Source of the DNA: Streptomyces sp. ST2-7A
GTDB taxonomy: Bacteria; Actinomycetota; Actinomycetes; Streptomycetales; Streptomycetaceae
Assembly (NCBI RefSeq): GCF_021390475.1
Contig: NZ_JAJUWS010000014.1
Span: 60,600 to 124,599, forward strand
Direction: 5' to 3'
DNA: 64,000 nucleotides
Positions within the stretch are counted from its first letter, which is position 1. The number at the start of each line of letters is the position of its first letter. Below are positions 17,198-26,161 of the stretch, piece after piece. The notes under the pieces were generated by a model that ran no database searches, had not been told where the DNA came from, and saw nothing but the letters and a program-made list of their open reading frames with translations. The translations under genes were made by a program, and so were the position numbers.

Positions 17198-18646
17198 ATG
17201 AGCAGCACGCGCACTCCGACCGGAACCCCCGGCGCCGCACCCGGCGCCGACCCGGCGACCGGCAACACCACCGTGGGCTCCCTCGCCCCGCCGAGCAGGC
17301 GCAACACCGAGTTGGCCATGCTCCTCTTCGCGGTCCTGATCCCCCTCCTGGCGATGGCCAACATCGGCCTGGCCAAGGACGGTTCCCTCCCCTCCGGCAT
17401 GGTGGGGTACGGGGCGGGTCTGACCGCGATCGCGGGCATCGCGCACCTGGTGGTACGCCGCTTCGCCCCCTACGCCGACCCGTTGATGCTGCCCATCGCC
17501 ACCCTCCTCAACGGGCTGGGCGTGGTGCTGATCTGGCGGCTGGACCTCGAGCCGGCCATCACCACCGCCCGCCTCGGCGGGGCGATGGCCCCCAACCAGC
17601 TGATGTGGTCGGCGGTCGGCGTGCTGCTCTTCCTGGGCGTGCTGATCCTCCTCAAGGACCACCGCATCCTGCAGCGCTACACCTACATCTCGATGGTGGT
17701 GGCGATGATCCTGCTGATCTCGCCGCTGTTCTTCGGCGAGGTCAACGGCGCCCGGATCTGGGTGACCATCCCCGGCGTCGGTTCCCTGCAACCGGGTGAG
17801 TTCGCCAAGATCGTGATAGCCGTCTTCTTCGCCGGCTACCTCATGGTCAAGCGGGACGCCCTCGCCCTGGCCAGCCGCCGCTTCATGGGGATGTACCTGC
17901 CGCGCGGGCGGGACCTGGGCCCGATCCTGCTGGTGTGGGCGCTGAGCCTGATGATCCTGGTCTTCGAGACCGACCTGGGCATGTCCCTGCTGTTCTTCGG
18001 GATCTTCGTGGTGATGCTCTACGTCGCCACCGAGCGCACCAGTTGGATCGTCTTCGGCCTGCTGCTGTCGGTCAGCGGCGCGGTCGTCGTGGCGAGCTTC
18101 AACAGCCACGTCGGCCACCGCGTGGACAACTGGCTCAACCCGCTGGCGCCGGGCGCCAACGGCGGTGTGACCGAGACCGCGCAGGCGATGTACGCCTTCG
18201 GCTCCGGCGGGCTGCTCGGCTCCGGCCTCGGCCAGGGCTACTCCCGACTGATCGGCGGCATCGCCACCAAGAGCGACTACATCCTGGCGACCGTCGGCGA
18301 GGAGCTGGGGTTGGTCGGCCTGATGGCGGTGCTGCTGCTGTACGGCCTGCTGATCCAGCGCGGCCTGCGCACCGCGCTGGCCGCCCGCGACCCCTTCGGC
18401 AAGCTGCTGGCCGTGGGGTTGAGCGGGGTGTTCGCGCTACAGGTCTTCGTGGTCGCCGGCGGCGTCACGGCGCTGATCCCGCTCACCGGCATGACCATGC
18501 CGTTCCTGGCCCAGGGCGGCTCCTCCGTGATCGCCAACTGGGCCCTGGTGGCGCTGTTGCTGCGCATCAGCGACACCGCCCGCCGCCCCGCACCGGAACC
18601 GGCGGCCGGGATCGACGCCGAACAGACTCAGGTGGTCCGCACATGA
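17198..18646 (+). CDS. rodA: RodA: SEDS-family peptidoglycan glycosyltransferase
   Basis: 482 residues. SEDS proteins polymerise lipid II into glycan strands together with a class B penicillin-binding protein. About ten membrane helices are visible after a 35-residue Thr/Gly/Pro-rich leader. Family signatures: a VNGARIWVTIPGVGSLQPGE-like loop, FETDLGMSLLFFGIF with the catalytic-region Asp, and the C-terminal GMTMPFLAQGGSS. Its stop overlaps the pbpA start by ATGA, so the polymerase and its transpeptidase partner are co-translated. It lies 17 bases behind pstP. Confidence 0.97.
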   Translation: MSSTRTPTGTPGAAPGADPATGNTTVGSLAPPSRRNTELAMLLFAVLIPLLAMANIGLAKDGSLPSGMVGYGAGLTAIAGIAHLVVRRFAPYADPLMLPIATLLNGLGVVLIWRLDLEPAITTARLGGAMAPNQLMWSAVGVLLFLGVLILLKDHRILQRYTYISMVVAMILLISPLFFGEVNGARIWVTIPGVGSLQPGEFAKIVIAVFFAGYLMVKRDALALASRRFMGMYLPRGRDLGPILLVWALSLMILVFETDLGMSLLFFGIFVVMLYVATERTSWIVFGLLLSVSGAVVVASFNSHVGHRVDNWLNPLAPGANGGVTETAQAMYAFGSGGLLGSGLGQGYSRLIGGIATKSDYILATVGEELGLVGLMAVLLLYGLLIQRGLRTALAARDPFGKLLAVGLSGVFALQVFVVAGGVTALIPLTGMTMPFLAQGGSSVIANWALVALLLRISDTARRPAPEPAAGIDAEQTQVVRT

Positions 18647-20109
18647 ACAAGCCGATGCGGCGGGTCGCGATCTTCTGCGGCCTGCTCATGCTCGCCCTGC
18701 TCCTGCGCGTGAACTGGGTGCAGTTCGTCCAGGCCGACGAGTTGCAGACCGACCCCAACAACCGCCGGGTGGCGATCGAGCGGTACGCGCACCCGCGCGG
18801 CGACATCATCGTCGAGGGCACCGCGATCACCGGCTCGCAGGAGACCGACGGCACCGACTTCCGGCACAAGCGCACCTACACCGACGGCGAGATGTGGGCG
18901 CCGGTCACCGGCTTCGCCTCCCAGGTCTTCGGCACCACCCAACTGGAGAGCATCTACGACTCGATCCTCACCGGCGACGACGACCGGCTGTTCTTCAGCC
19001 GCACCATCGACATGCTGACCGGGAAGGACAAGCAGGGCGGCAACGTCGTCACCACCCTCAACGAGGCGGCGCAGCGCGCCGCGTGGGAGGGGCTGGAGGG
19101 CAAGAAGGGCGCGGTCGCCGCGATCGACCCGACCACCGGCGCGATCCTCGCCCTGGTCAGCGCCCCCTCCTACGACCCCTCCACCTTCGCCGGCGGCTCC
19201 TCCGAGGACGGCGAGGCCTGGTCGGGGCTCCAGCAGGAGAACAACGACAACGCCCCGATGCTGAACCGGGCGCTGCGCGAGACCTACCCGCCCGGCTCGA
19301 CCTTCAAGGTGCTCACCGCCGCGGCGGCGCTGGAGAACGGCCTGCTGGCCGACGTGGACGAGTCCACCGACTACCCGGAGCCGTACGTGCTGCCGGACAC
19401 CGCCGGCGTGGAGCTGGGCAACCAGATCACCGGGCGGTGCGAGGACGCCTCCCTGCGGATCGCGCTGATGGACTCCTGCAACACCGTCTTCGCCGGGCTG
19501 AGCGCCGACATCGGCAACGAGGGCATGATCGAGGCCACCGAGTCCTTCGGCTTCAACGAGGAGGTCTTCGTCCCGGTCCGGGCGGCGGCCAGCGTCTACC
19601 CCGAGGACAACCGGCCGCAGAACGCGATGGCCGGCATCGGCCAGGCCTCCAACCGCGCCACCCCGCTCCAGATGGCCATGGTCACCGCCGCCATCGCCAA
19701 CGACGGCAAGTTGATGGAGCCGTACATGGTGGAGAAGTTGGAGGCGCCGAACCTGAACGTGGTCGAACAGCACCGGCCCTCCGAGATGAGCCGGCCGATG
19801 TCTCCGGAGAACGCCCAGTCGCTGCAGAGCGCGATGGAGAGCGTGGTCGAGGAGGGCACCGGGCAGAACGCCCGGATCGACGGCGTGCGGGTCGGCGGCA
19901 AGACCGGTACCGCGCAGCACGGCGAGGACAACGAGAACCTGCCGTACGCGTGGTTCATCTCCTACGCGATGCCGGAGGACGGTGGCACGCCGGTGGCGGT
20001 CGCGGTGGTCGTCGAGGACGGCAGCGCGGAGCGCGACCGGATCTCCGGTGGCGGTCTGGCCGCGCCGATCGCGAAGGCCGTGATGGAGGCCGTGGTCTCC
20101 GGCGGGTGA
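18643..20109 (+). CDS. pbpA: PbpA: class B penicillin-binding protein (transpeptidase)
   Basis: 488 residues. It cross-links peptidoglycan stem peptides as the partner of RodA. One N-terminal signal anchor (VAIFCGLLMLALLLRV) is followed by a dimerisation domain and a transpeptidase domain with the three active-site motifs S219-x-x-K222 (PPGSTFK), S278-C-N (DSCNT) and K420-T-G (GKTGTAQ). The start overlaps the rodA stop. The length is usual for actinobacterial PbpA. It is the last gene of the operon; pknB follows after a 574-base gap. No pknA homologue lies between them, in contrast to mycobacteria. Confidence 0.97.
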   Translation: MNKPMRRVAIFCGLLMLALLLRVNWVQFVQADELQTDPNNRRVAIERYAHPRGDIIVEGTAITGSQETDGTDFRHKRTYTDGEMWAPVTGFASQVFGTTQLESIYDSILTGDDDRLFFSRTIDMLTGKDKQGGNVVTTLNEAAQRAAWEGLEGKKGAVAAIDPTTGAILALVSAPSYDPSTFAGGSSEDGEAWSGLQQENNDNAPMLNRALRETYPPGSTFKVLTAAAALENGLLADVDESTDYPEPYVLPDTAGVELGNQITGRCEDASLRIALMDSCNTVFAGLSADIGNEGMIEATESFGFNEEVFVPVRAAASVYPEDNRPQNAMAGIGQASNRATPLQMAMVTAAIANDGKLMEPYMVEKLEAPNLNVVEQHRPSEMSRPMSPENAQSLQSAMESVVEEGTGQNARIDGVRVGGKTGTAQHGEDNENLPYAWFISYAMPEDGGTPVAVAVVVEDGSAERDRISGGGLAAPIAKAVMEAVVSGG

Positions 20110-20683
20110 TCCGTGCCGGGCGCCGGGGGTTCGCGCCCCGGACGCCCGGGACACGCCCGAACGGTGGGGGACGTGGCCGACACCACGGGGACCGGTGATC
20201 GACCGGTTTCCGCCGTGATGTCGCGCACCCCCGTCCCGTTTCCCGGGCGGTGGCCGGACCGTCCCGGGGCGTCGCTCGGCGCCGGGGGTGTGCGCGGGGG
20301 TGTGCGTGTGGAGTCGCGCGCCGCCCGGGCCGTGGTTCGAGACGGTCGTCCGGACCCCGGCCGGGCCACCGTTCCCGAATTCACTCCGATCCCGCGTGTT
20401 TCCCGTCCCGCGACACGTCCGGCGCAACCGATCGGCTTCCCGGACAGTCCTATCCGTGATGGCATCGAAAGGCGCCCCCCGATGGGGCGGGGCGTCACGG
20501 GTGCCGGACCCATTCGGCGGGCCGCTCGGGCGACCCGCGCACCGCGGTTCCGGTTGCACGTCGGCGGGTCTCCCCTGTAACGGGGCCCCGGCCGCGCCGG
20601 GTACCGTATGCGCGGGCCCCCGGGCCCGCAGCAGACCACTCGCCCGACCGGGGAGGCCGGGACCAACGGAGAGGGCTGGAAGC
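20110..20683. other. Gap between pbpA and pknB
   Basis: 574 bases; no convincing reading frame. It probably holds the end of the pbpA transcript and a separate pknB promoter (see 20554-20581). The rest is G+C-rich sequence without visible repeats. Confidence 0.5.
20554..20581 (+). promoter_or_regulatory. Possible pknB promoter
   Basis: TTGCAC and TGTAAC are spaced by 16 bases, about 100 bases upstream of the pknB start. This resembles a sigma-70-type (HrdB) promoter. Only the hexamers support it. Confidence 0.3.
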
Positions 20684-22750
20684 ATGGAAGAGCCGCGTCG
20701 CCTCGGCGGGCGGTACGAGCTGGGACAGGTACTCGGACGCGGCGGCATGGCCGAGGTCCACCTGGCCCACGACACGCGTCTGGGCCGCACGGTGGCCGTG
20801 AAGACGCTGCGTGTCGACCTCGCCCGCGACCCCACGTTCCAGGCCCGCTTCCGGCGGGAGGCCCAGTCCGCCGCCTCGCTCAACCACCCCGCGATCGTCG
20901 CCGTCTACGACACCGGCGAGGACTACGTCGACGGCATCTCCATCCCGTACATCGTGATGGAGTACGTCGACGGCTCCACGCTGCGCGAACTGCTGCACTC
21001 GGGGCGCAAGCTGCTGCCCGAACGCTCCCTGGAGATGTGCATCGGCATCCTCCAGGCGCTGGAGTACTCGCACCGCAACGGCATCGTGCACCGCGACATC
21101 AAGCCCGCCAACGTCATGCTGAACCGCAACGGCCAGGTCAAGGTGATGGACTTCGGCATCGCCCGCGCCATGGGCGACTCCGGCATGACCATGACCCAGA
21201 CCTCCGCGGTCATCGGCACCGCCCAGTACCTCTCCCCGGAGCAGGCCAAGGGCGAGACCGTGGACAACCGGTCCGACCTGTACTCGGCGGGCTGTCTGCT
21301 CTACGAACTGCTGGCGGTCCGGCCGCCCTTCGTCGGCGACTCCCCGGTCGCCGTGGCGTACCAGCACGTCCGCGAGGAGCCGCAGCCGCCCAGCGTCCAC
21401 GACCCGGAGGTCCCCCCCGAGATCGACGCCATCGTGCTCAAGGCGTTGATGAAGGACCCCGACTACCGCTACCAGTCGGCGGACGAGATGCGCGCCGACA
21501 TGGAGGCGTACCTCGACGGCCGCCCGGTGGCCGCCGCGGCGGCGATGGGCGCGGCCGGGTACGGCGGCGGGTGGGGCGAGGACCGGCCCACCCAGGCGCT
21601 GCGGGCGCAGTCCGGCGGTTCCGCCACCTCGGTGATGGCCCCGGCGGACGACGGCTACGGCAACGGTTACGACGACCGCGACTCCCGCCGCAGGAAGAAC
21701 AACACCTCGACGATCCTGTTGATCGTCGCGGGCATCCTGGTGCTGATCGGCGCCGTCTTCATCGGCCGGGTGGTGTTCGGCGGTGACCCGCCGAACACCA
21801 CCTCGGTGCCGAGCGTCCGGGGGCTGACCTACGAACAGGCGGTCAGCCGGCTGGAGAACCGCCAACTGGTGGCCGAGGAGGGCGGGGTCAGACCCTGCGA
21901 GGGCGTCGACGAGGGCCTGGTCTGCGAGACCGACCCCGCCGCCGAGGCGGAGGTCGAGCGGGGCTCCGCCGTCACCGTGTACACCGCCGCCGGGCCGGAG
22001 AACGTGTCGATCCCGGACGTCACCGGCGAGCGCTACGAGGACGCCGTGGCGACCCTGCGGGAGGCCGGCCTCGACACCGAGCGGCAGAACGAGGTCACCG
22101 ACGAGGCCGAGGAGGGCACGGTCCTGGGCCAGGACCCGGGCGCCGACGAGGAGGTCGAACCGGGGACCACCATCACTCTGACGGTGGCCACCGCACCCGA
22201 GGACGCCGAAGTGCCGGACGTGGTCGGGCTCTCCTTCGAGGACGCCCAACGGCGCCTGGAACAGGAGGGCTTCACCGTCGCCCGCCGGGACCAGGAGAGC
22301 GGCGACGTGGCGGCCGGCCAGGTGATGACCCAGGACCCGAGCGCCGGTTCGCGCCGGGCGCCGGGCAGCCAGATCACCATCACGGTGGCGCTGGAACCGC
22401 AGCCCGAGCAGATCCAGGTGCCGAACGTCGTCGGCCAGTCCTTCGACCAGGCGCGCGAGCAGTTGGAGGGGCTCGGCCTACAGGTCGAACGCCAGGGCCC
22501 CGGCGGCGGCAACGCCGTGGTCGTCGGCACCGACCCCGGCGCCGGCAACCCCGTGCAGGAGGGGGACACCATCCGGGTGATCACCCAGCGCGGTGGCGGC
22601 AACGGCGGCAACGGCGGCAACGGGGACAACGGCGGCGACGACGGTGGGGGTGACGACGACGGTGACGACGGTGGGGGTGACGACGGTGGGGGTGACGACG
22701 AGGGCGGCAACGGCGGCGGCGGCTTCATCGGCGGTATCGGCAACGGCTGA
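20684..22750 (+). CDS. pknB: PknB: PASTA-domain Ser/Thr protein kinase
   Basis: 688 residues. This transmembrane kinase senses muropeptides/lipid II outside and phosphorylates cell wall and division proteins. The kinase domain (about 11-270) has the Gly loop GRGGMAEV, Lys40, HRDIKPAN with catalytic Asp138, DFG and the activation loop with TMTQTSAVIGT. A linker with RPTQAL is followed by a membrane helix (about 342-365) and four PASTA domains (about 370-633), each starting with a VPxVxGL/E-type motif. The C-terminal 50 residues are an extreme Gly/Asp/Asn tail, which is unusual for PknB. In the first PASTA domain two Cys (VRPCEGVDEGLVCETDP) may form a disulfide. Confidence 0.97.
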   Translation: MEEPRRLGGRYELGQVLGRGGMAEVHLAHDTRLGRTVAVKTLRVDLARDPTFQARFRREAQSAASLNHPAIVAVYDTGEDYVDGISIPYIVMEYVDGSTLRELLHSGRKLLPERSLEMCIGILQALEYSHRNGIVHRDIKPANVMLNRNGQVKVMDFGIARAMGDSGMTMTQTSAVIGTAQYLSPEQAKGETVDNRSDLYSAGCLLYELLAVRPPFVGDSPVAVAYQHVREEPQPPSVHDPEVPPEIDAIVLKALMKDPDYRYQSADEMRADMEAYLDGRPVAAAAAMGAAGYGGGWGEDRPTQALRAQSGGSATSVMAPADDGYGNGYDDRDSRRRKNNTSTILLIVAGILVLIGAVFIGRVVFGGDPPNTTSVPSVRGLTYEQAVSRLENRQLVAEEGGVRPCEGVDEGLVCETDPAAEAEVERGSAVTVYTAAGPENVSIPDVTGERYEDAVATLREAGLDTERQNEVTDEAEEGTVLGQDPGADEEVEPGTTITLTVATAPEDAEVPDVVGLSFEDAQRRLEQEGFTVARRDQESGDVAAGQVMTQDPSAGSRRAPGSQITITVALEPQPEQIQVPNVVGQSFDQAREQLEGLGLQVERQGPGGGNAVVVGTDPGAGNPVQEGDTIRVITQRGGGNGGNGGNGDNGGDDGGGDDDGDDGGGDDGGGDDEGGNGGGGFIGGIGNG

Positions 22751-22769
22751 CGCCCACCCACACGCACGA

Positions 22770-22825
22770 GGAGCCGGAAACCGGCTCCGGGGGCGGTTCG
22801 ATCACCACGATCGGGCCGCCCCCGG
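22770..22825 (+). terminator. Two hairpins behind pknB
   Basis: GGAGCCGG-AAA-CCGGCTCC (22770-22788) and, overlapping its end, CCGGGGGCGG paired with CCGCCCCCGG (22787-22796 with 22816-22825) lie 20 to 75 bases behind the pknB stop. Together they form a probable terminator. Confidence 0.65.
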
Positions 22826-23358
22826 CCGTTTCCCGGGCCCCGGGCCGCCTTCCGGCGGGCCGCCGCGGAAAGGCGGGGGATCCCGCCGAACAGCGGGCCC
22901 CGGACGCGTCCCGGCGATCGACGAAGAGGTGGCCGAGCCGGGGGAACGGCGGGAGGCCCGCACCGGGAGGAGAGGGCCGGACACGGGCACCCGACGACCG
23001 GGGCGGCCGACGCCGGAACACCGGACGGGCCACCACCCGGAGAGCCGGGGAAGAGACGCCCGGCGGATACCGGAAGGGCCGCCCCCGGGGCCCGGGAAAC
23101 GGCCACCCGGGGCCGGAGGAACACCGGGGAGGCCGGGAAGGAGACATCCGGCGGCCGACGACTCACGGCGTCACGAGAGGTGCCCGGGGCGGCCGACGCC
23201 GGGGAGGTTCGCGCCGGGAGAACCGGCGGAAGGGCCCCTACGGCCGGGGAGAGCCGCACCGGGGCGCCGGGAAACAGGGGCCGGGAGAGCGCACCGGGAA
23301 ACGGGGACCGATTTTCACCCGGCCGGCCCCGGGGACGGGCCCGGACCTCCCGCACGCG

Positions 23359-23400
23359 CCCGGGCCCGTCCCGATCCGGGTGGATCGGGACGGGCCCGGG
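23359..23400. terminator. Perfect 19-bp hairpin behind the DUF5324 gene
   Basis: Positions 23359-23377 and 23382-23400 are exact inverted repeats with a four-base loop (GGGT). The hairpin lies 79 bases behind the stop of the minus-strand gene and is its likely terminator; it would also stop transcription from pknB. Confidence 0.75.
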
Positions 23401-23478
23401 GGTGTCGTGCGGCGCCGGCCGGGAGGGGATCGGCGGGGGCCGCACGGGGTGGCTCGCGGTACACCGTGCGGAAGCGGA

Positions 23479-24207
23479 TCAGGCCCGGTCCTCCGGGCTC
23501 TCCTCGCCCTCGCGGGTGTCGCCGGTCACGTCGGCCTCCGCCTGCTTGGCCTCGACCTCGGGGTCCAGGACCGCCGGCTCGTCCAGCACGCCCTCGCCCA
23601 GCTCGGTGGGGGCGGGGGGCTCGACCAGCCAGTCCGGGTTGGTCTGGCGGTCCCACCAACGCCAGGCGGCCCAGGCGCCACCGGCCACCAGGCCGGTCAG
23701 ACCGACCCACTTCACGGCCTTGCGGGTGCGGGCCCGTCGCTCCCGACGGCGCACGGCGCGACGGATCTCGGCGGGGCTCACGACACCGCGCAGCGCCGCG
23801 ACGGCGGCGGCCGAGCGGGCCACGACCTCATCACGGGCGGGTACGGCCTGCGTCCGGGCGGCCTCGATGCGCGGGGCGGCCGCGACCTTGGCCTGGCGGG
23901 CGCTCTCGACCGCGCGGTGCGCGGCGCGGCGGGTACCGTCGGCGGCGCGGTGGGCGGCCTCGTCGACGCCGTCGGGCAGCGAGTGGCGGGCACGCTCCAC
24001 GTGCGGCGCGACGTGCGTGCGGTAGTTCTCCTCCGCCCGTCGAACAGCCTTGCGGGTTCGGGGGGCGAGGTAGGCGCCGGTTTCGTGGGCGTAGTGCAGC
24101 GCGTTGTCCTTGGCGGACGCGGCGTACGGTCCCACCACCTCCGCCGCGTGCCGCGCGGTCTCCCTCGCATGGTCGCCGGCGGCGCGCACACGTCCGTTGC
24201 GGGTCAC
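23479..24207 (-). CDS. DUF5324-like membrane-associated protein
   Basis: 242 residues from the GTG at 24207, with AGGAAGGAAG six bases upstream. The N-terminal 170 residues are an Ala/Arg/Glu/His-rich helical, probably coiled region (ARETARHAAEVVGPYAASA, HVERARHSLPDGVDEAAHRA). One membrane helix (KWVGLTGLVAGGAWAAWRWW) is followed by an acidic tail of about 60 residues rich in Glu and Pro. This arrangement matches the streptomycete family I know as DUF5324, located beside the cyclophilin gene near oriC. The function is unknown. It is divergent from ppiA. Confidence 0.75.
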   Translation of the reverse strand: MTRNGRVRAAGDHARETARHAAEVVGPYAASAKDNALHYAHETGAYLAPRTRKAVRRAEENYRTHVAPHVERARHSLPDGVDEAAHRAADGTRRAAHRAVESARQAKVAAAPRIEAARTQAVPARDEVVARSAAAVAALRGVVSPAEIRRAVRRRERRARTRKAVKWVGLTGLVAGGAWAAWRWWDRQTNPDWLVEPPAPTELGEGVLDEPAVLDPEVEAKQAEADVTGDTREGEESPEDRA

Positions 24208-24508
24208 GGTTCTTCCTTCCTGTCGGTGGCGGTCGTCATCGGCTGATCCGGAAGTTGCACGGGGCGGGCCCCGCCGGACACGCGGAGCCGATGGAGCCGG
24301 GGCGGCCGGCGCGGGTCCTGTGTCTCGCTTGTCCACCGGTACGCAAATCATGCAGCCTTCGCTTCGATTGGGCACGCGAAACGGGCATCCGGGGCAGGGT
24401 GTGTCGCGTGGGCCGCCGGCGGGTCCCGAAGGGAGCCGGCCGACATGGCAGTATCGGGTGCCGTCACCGCAAGGACGACGGCACCGCACAACCGACGGAA
24501 GGTACGAC
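24208..24508. other. Divergent promoter region of the DUF5324 gene and ppiA
   Basis: 301 bases between divergent genes, less G+C-rich around 24325-24375 (GTACGCAAATCATGCAGCCT). It should carry both promoters; no clear -35/-10 pair could be fixed. Confidence 0.4.
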
Positions 24509-25036
24509 GTGGCCGAGAAGCTGTACGCCACCATCACGACCAATCACGGGCCCATCCGGGTGGAGCTCTTCCCCAACCACGCGCCGAAGACGGTGAAGAA
24601 CTTCGTGGAGCTGGCCGAGGGCACCCGCGAGTGGACCCACCCGGCCACCGGCACCAAGGCCGCCGCCAAGCTCTACGACGGCACCGTCTTCCACCGCGTG
24701 ATCAGTGGCTTCATGATCCAGGGCGGCGACCCGCTGGGCAACGGCACCGGCGGCCCCGGTTACGAGTTCGGCGACGAGATCCACCCCGACCTGGCCTTCA
24801 CCAAGCCCTACCTGCTGGCGATGGCCAACGCGGGCCCGGGCACCAACGGTTCGCAGTTCTTCGTCACCGTGGGTCCCACCACCTGGCTGACCGGCAAGCA
24901 CACCATCTTCGGCGAGGTCGCCGACGAGGCCGGCCGGAAGATCGTGGACACCATCGCGGGCCTCCCGACCGACGCCCGCACCGACCGTCCGCTGCAGGAC
25001 GTGGTGATCGAGTCGGTCACCATCGAGCGCGCCTGA
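24509..25036 (+). CDS. ppiA: Cyclophilin-type peptidyl-prolyl cis-trans isomerase
   Basis: 175 residues from the GTG at 24509, preceded by GGAAGG. It speeds proline isomerisation during protein folding in the cytoplasm, as no signal peptide is present. Cyclophilin motifs are complete: FHRVISGFMIQGGD with the catalytic-site Arg, Phe and Gln, GPGTNGSQFFVTV, and HTIFGEVADEAG. Length and content are usual for bacterial PpiA. The gene lies next to the rhomboid gene on the same strand, separated by a terminator-like hairpin. Confidence 0.97.
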   Translation: MAEKLYATITTNHGPIRVELFPNHAPKTVKNFVELAEGTREWTHPATGTKAAAKLYDGTVFHRVISGFMIQGGDPLGNGTGGPGYEFGDEIHPDLAFTKPYLLAMANAGPGTNGSQFFVTVGPTTWLTGKHTIFGEVADEAGRKIVDTIAGLPTDARTDRPLQDVVIESVTIERA

Positions 25037-25068
25037 GGGCGGGCGGCCCCGGCGGGAACGCCGTGGCT

Positions 25069-25102
25069 CGGGAGGGGCGGACACCGGCGTCCGCCCCTCC
25101 CG
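25069..25102 (+). terminator. Terminator behind ppiA
   Basis: A perfect 14-bp stem (25069-25082 with 25089-25102) with loop ACCGGC, followed by CCGTTTT, lies 32 bases behind the ppiA stop. The T run makes it one of the few canonical intrinsic terminators of the window. Confidence 0.85.
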
Positions 25103-25240
25103 CCGTTTTGGGGCGGTCCCCGGGCGGGTGTGAGGGGCGCGGGAACCGGACGGGTGGGACCACCCGGGAGGTGTTCCGACGCCGCCCGCGCGGAAAACGT
25201 AGGATCGACAGCCGGGTCGACACGCGGCGAGAGGGAGGCC

Positions 25241-26161
25241 ATGGCGGATCAGGGACCCCCCGAGGGACCGCGGGGACCGGGAGCGGACCGGTCGGGGCCG
25301 CCGACGCCGGGGCTCGCCGTCTGTTATCGGCACCCCGACCGGGAGACCGGCATCCGCTGCGCCCGCTGCGAACGCCCCATCTGCCCGGACTGCATGGTGG
25401 ACGCGCCGGTGGGCTACCACTGTCCCGAGTGCGTTCGGGCCGCGGACGCCTCGCTGCGCGGCACCCGGCCCCGAACCCTGGCCGGCGGAACCGTGCAGGC
25501 GGACCGACGCCTGGTCACCAAGATCCTGCTGGGCATCAACCTGGTCGTCTTCATCGGGGTGTTGGGCGCCGGGACCCCGCTGGTGCGCGACCTGGCGATG
25601 CTGGGGTACGCGCGCGCCGGGGCCTGGGACACCTCCACCATCGGCGTGGCGGCCGGCGAGTGGTACCGCCTGCTGACCTCGGCCTTCCTGCACCAGCAGT
25701 TCTGGCACATCGGCTTCAACATGCTGGCGCTGTGGTTCCTGGGGCCGAACCTGGAGGCGGCCCTGGGCCGGGCCCGCTTCCTGACGCTGTACCTGCTCTC
25801 CGCGCTGGCGGGCAGCACGCTGTCCTATCTGCTCTCGGCACCGAACCAGTTGTCGCTGGGCGCCTCGGGGGCGATCTTCGGACTGTTCGGGGCGATGGCG
25901 GTGCTGTTGCGCCGAATGCGGTACGACATGCGGCCGGTCCTGGTGCTGTTGGCGGTCAACCTGGTCATCACCTTCATGCCCGGCCTGAACATCGCCTGGC
26001 AGGCCCACCTGGGCGGGTTGGTCGCGGGCGCGGTGATCGCGTGGGCGATGGTGCACGCGCCGCGGGAACGGCGGGCCCTCGTGCAGTACGGGACCTGCGC
26101 GGCGGTGGGTCTGGTGCTGCTGGTGGCGTGCGTGCTGCGCACGCTGCAGCTGACCGGCTGA
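25241..26161 (+). CDS. Rhomboid-family intramembrane serine protease with N-terminal zinc-binding motif
   Basis: 306 residues; GAGGGAGG precedes the ATG. Rhomboids cut membrane proteins inside the bilayer. The catalytic pair is visible: Ser209 in GASGAIFGLFG and His256 in WQAHLGGL, with HIGFNMLALW in the second helix. The N-terminal part has four CxxC-like pairs (CARCERPICPDCMVDAP and YHCPEC), a B-box-like zinc-binding region as in many actinobacterial rhomboids. Six to seven membrane helices follow. The substrate is unknown. It lies between ppiA and crgA, the usual actinobacterial place. Confidence 0.93.
   Translation: MADQGPPEGPRGPGADRSGPPTPGLAVCYRHPDRETGIRCARCERPICPDCMVDAPVGYHCPECVRAADASLRGTRPRTLAGGTVQADRRLVTKILLGINLVVFIGVLGAGTPLVRDLAMLGYARAGAWDTSTIGVAAGEWYRLLTSAFLHQQFWHIGFNMLALWFLGPNLEAALGRARFLTLYLLSALAGSTLSYLLSAPNQLSLGASGAIFGLFGAMAVLLRRMRYDMRPVLVLLAVNLVITFMPGLNIAWQAHLGGLVAGAVIAWAMVHAPRERRALVQYGTCAAVGLVLLVACVLRTLQLTG

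Larger units (their letters stand above)
22751..23478. other. Gap behind pknB, possible rearrangement junction
   Basis: 728 bases of very G+C-rich sequence without a gene. It holds hairpins directly behind pknB (22770-22825) and a perfect 19-bp hairpin near its right end (23359-23400). If the 23.4-31.9 kb block was inverted, one breakpoint lies in this gap. Confidence 0.5.

Noticed and set aside
20113..20580. Open frame between pbpA and pknB
   Set aside because: Arg/Pro/Gly-rich, no conserved pattern and a poor start; the gap more likely holds a promoter.
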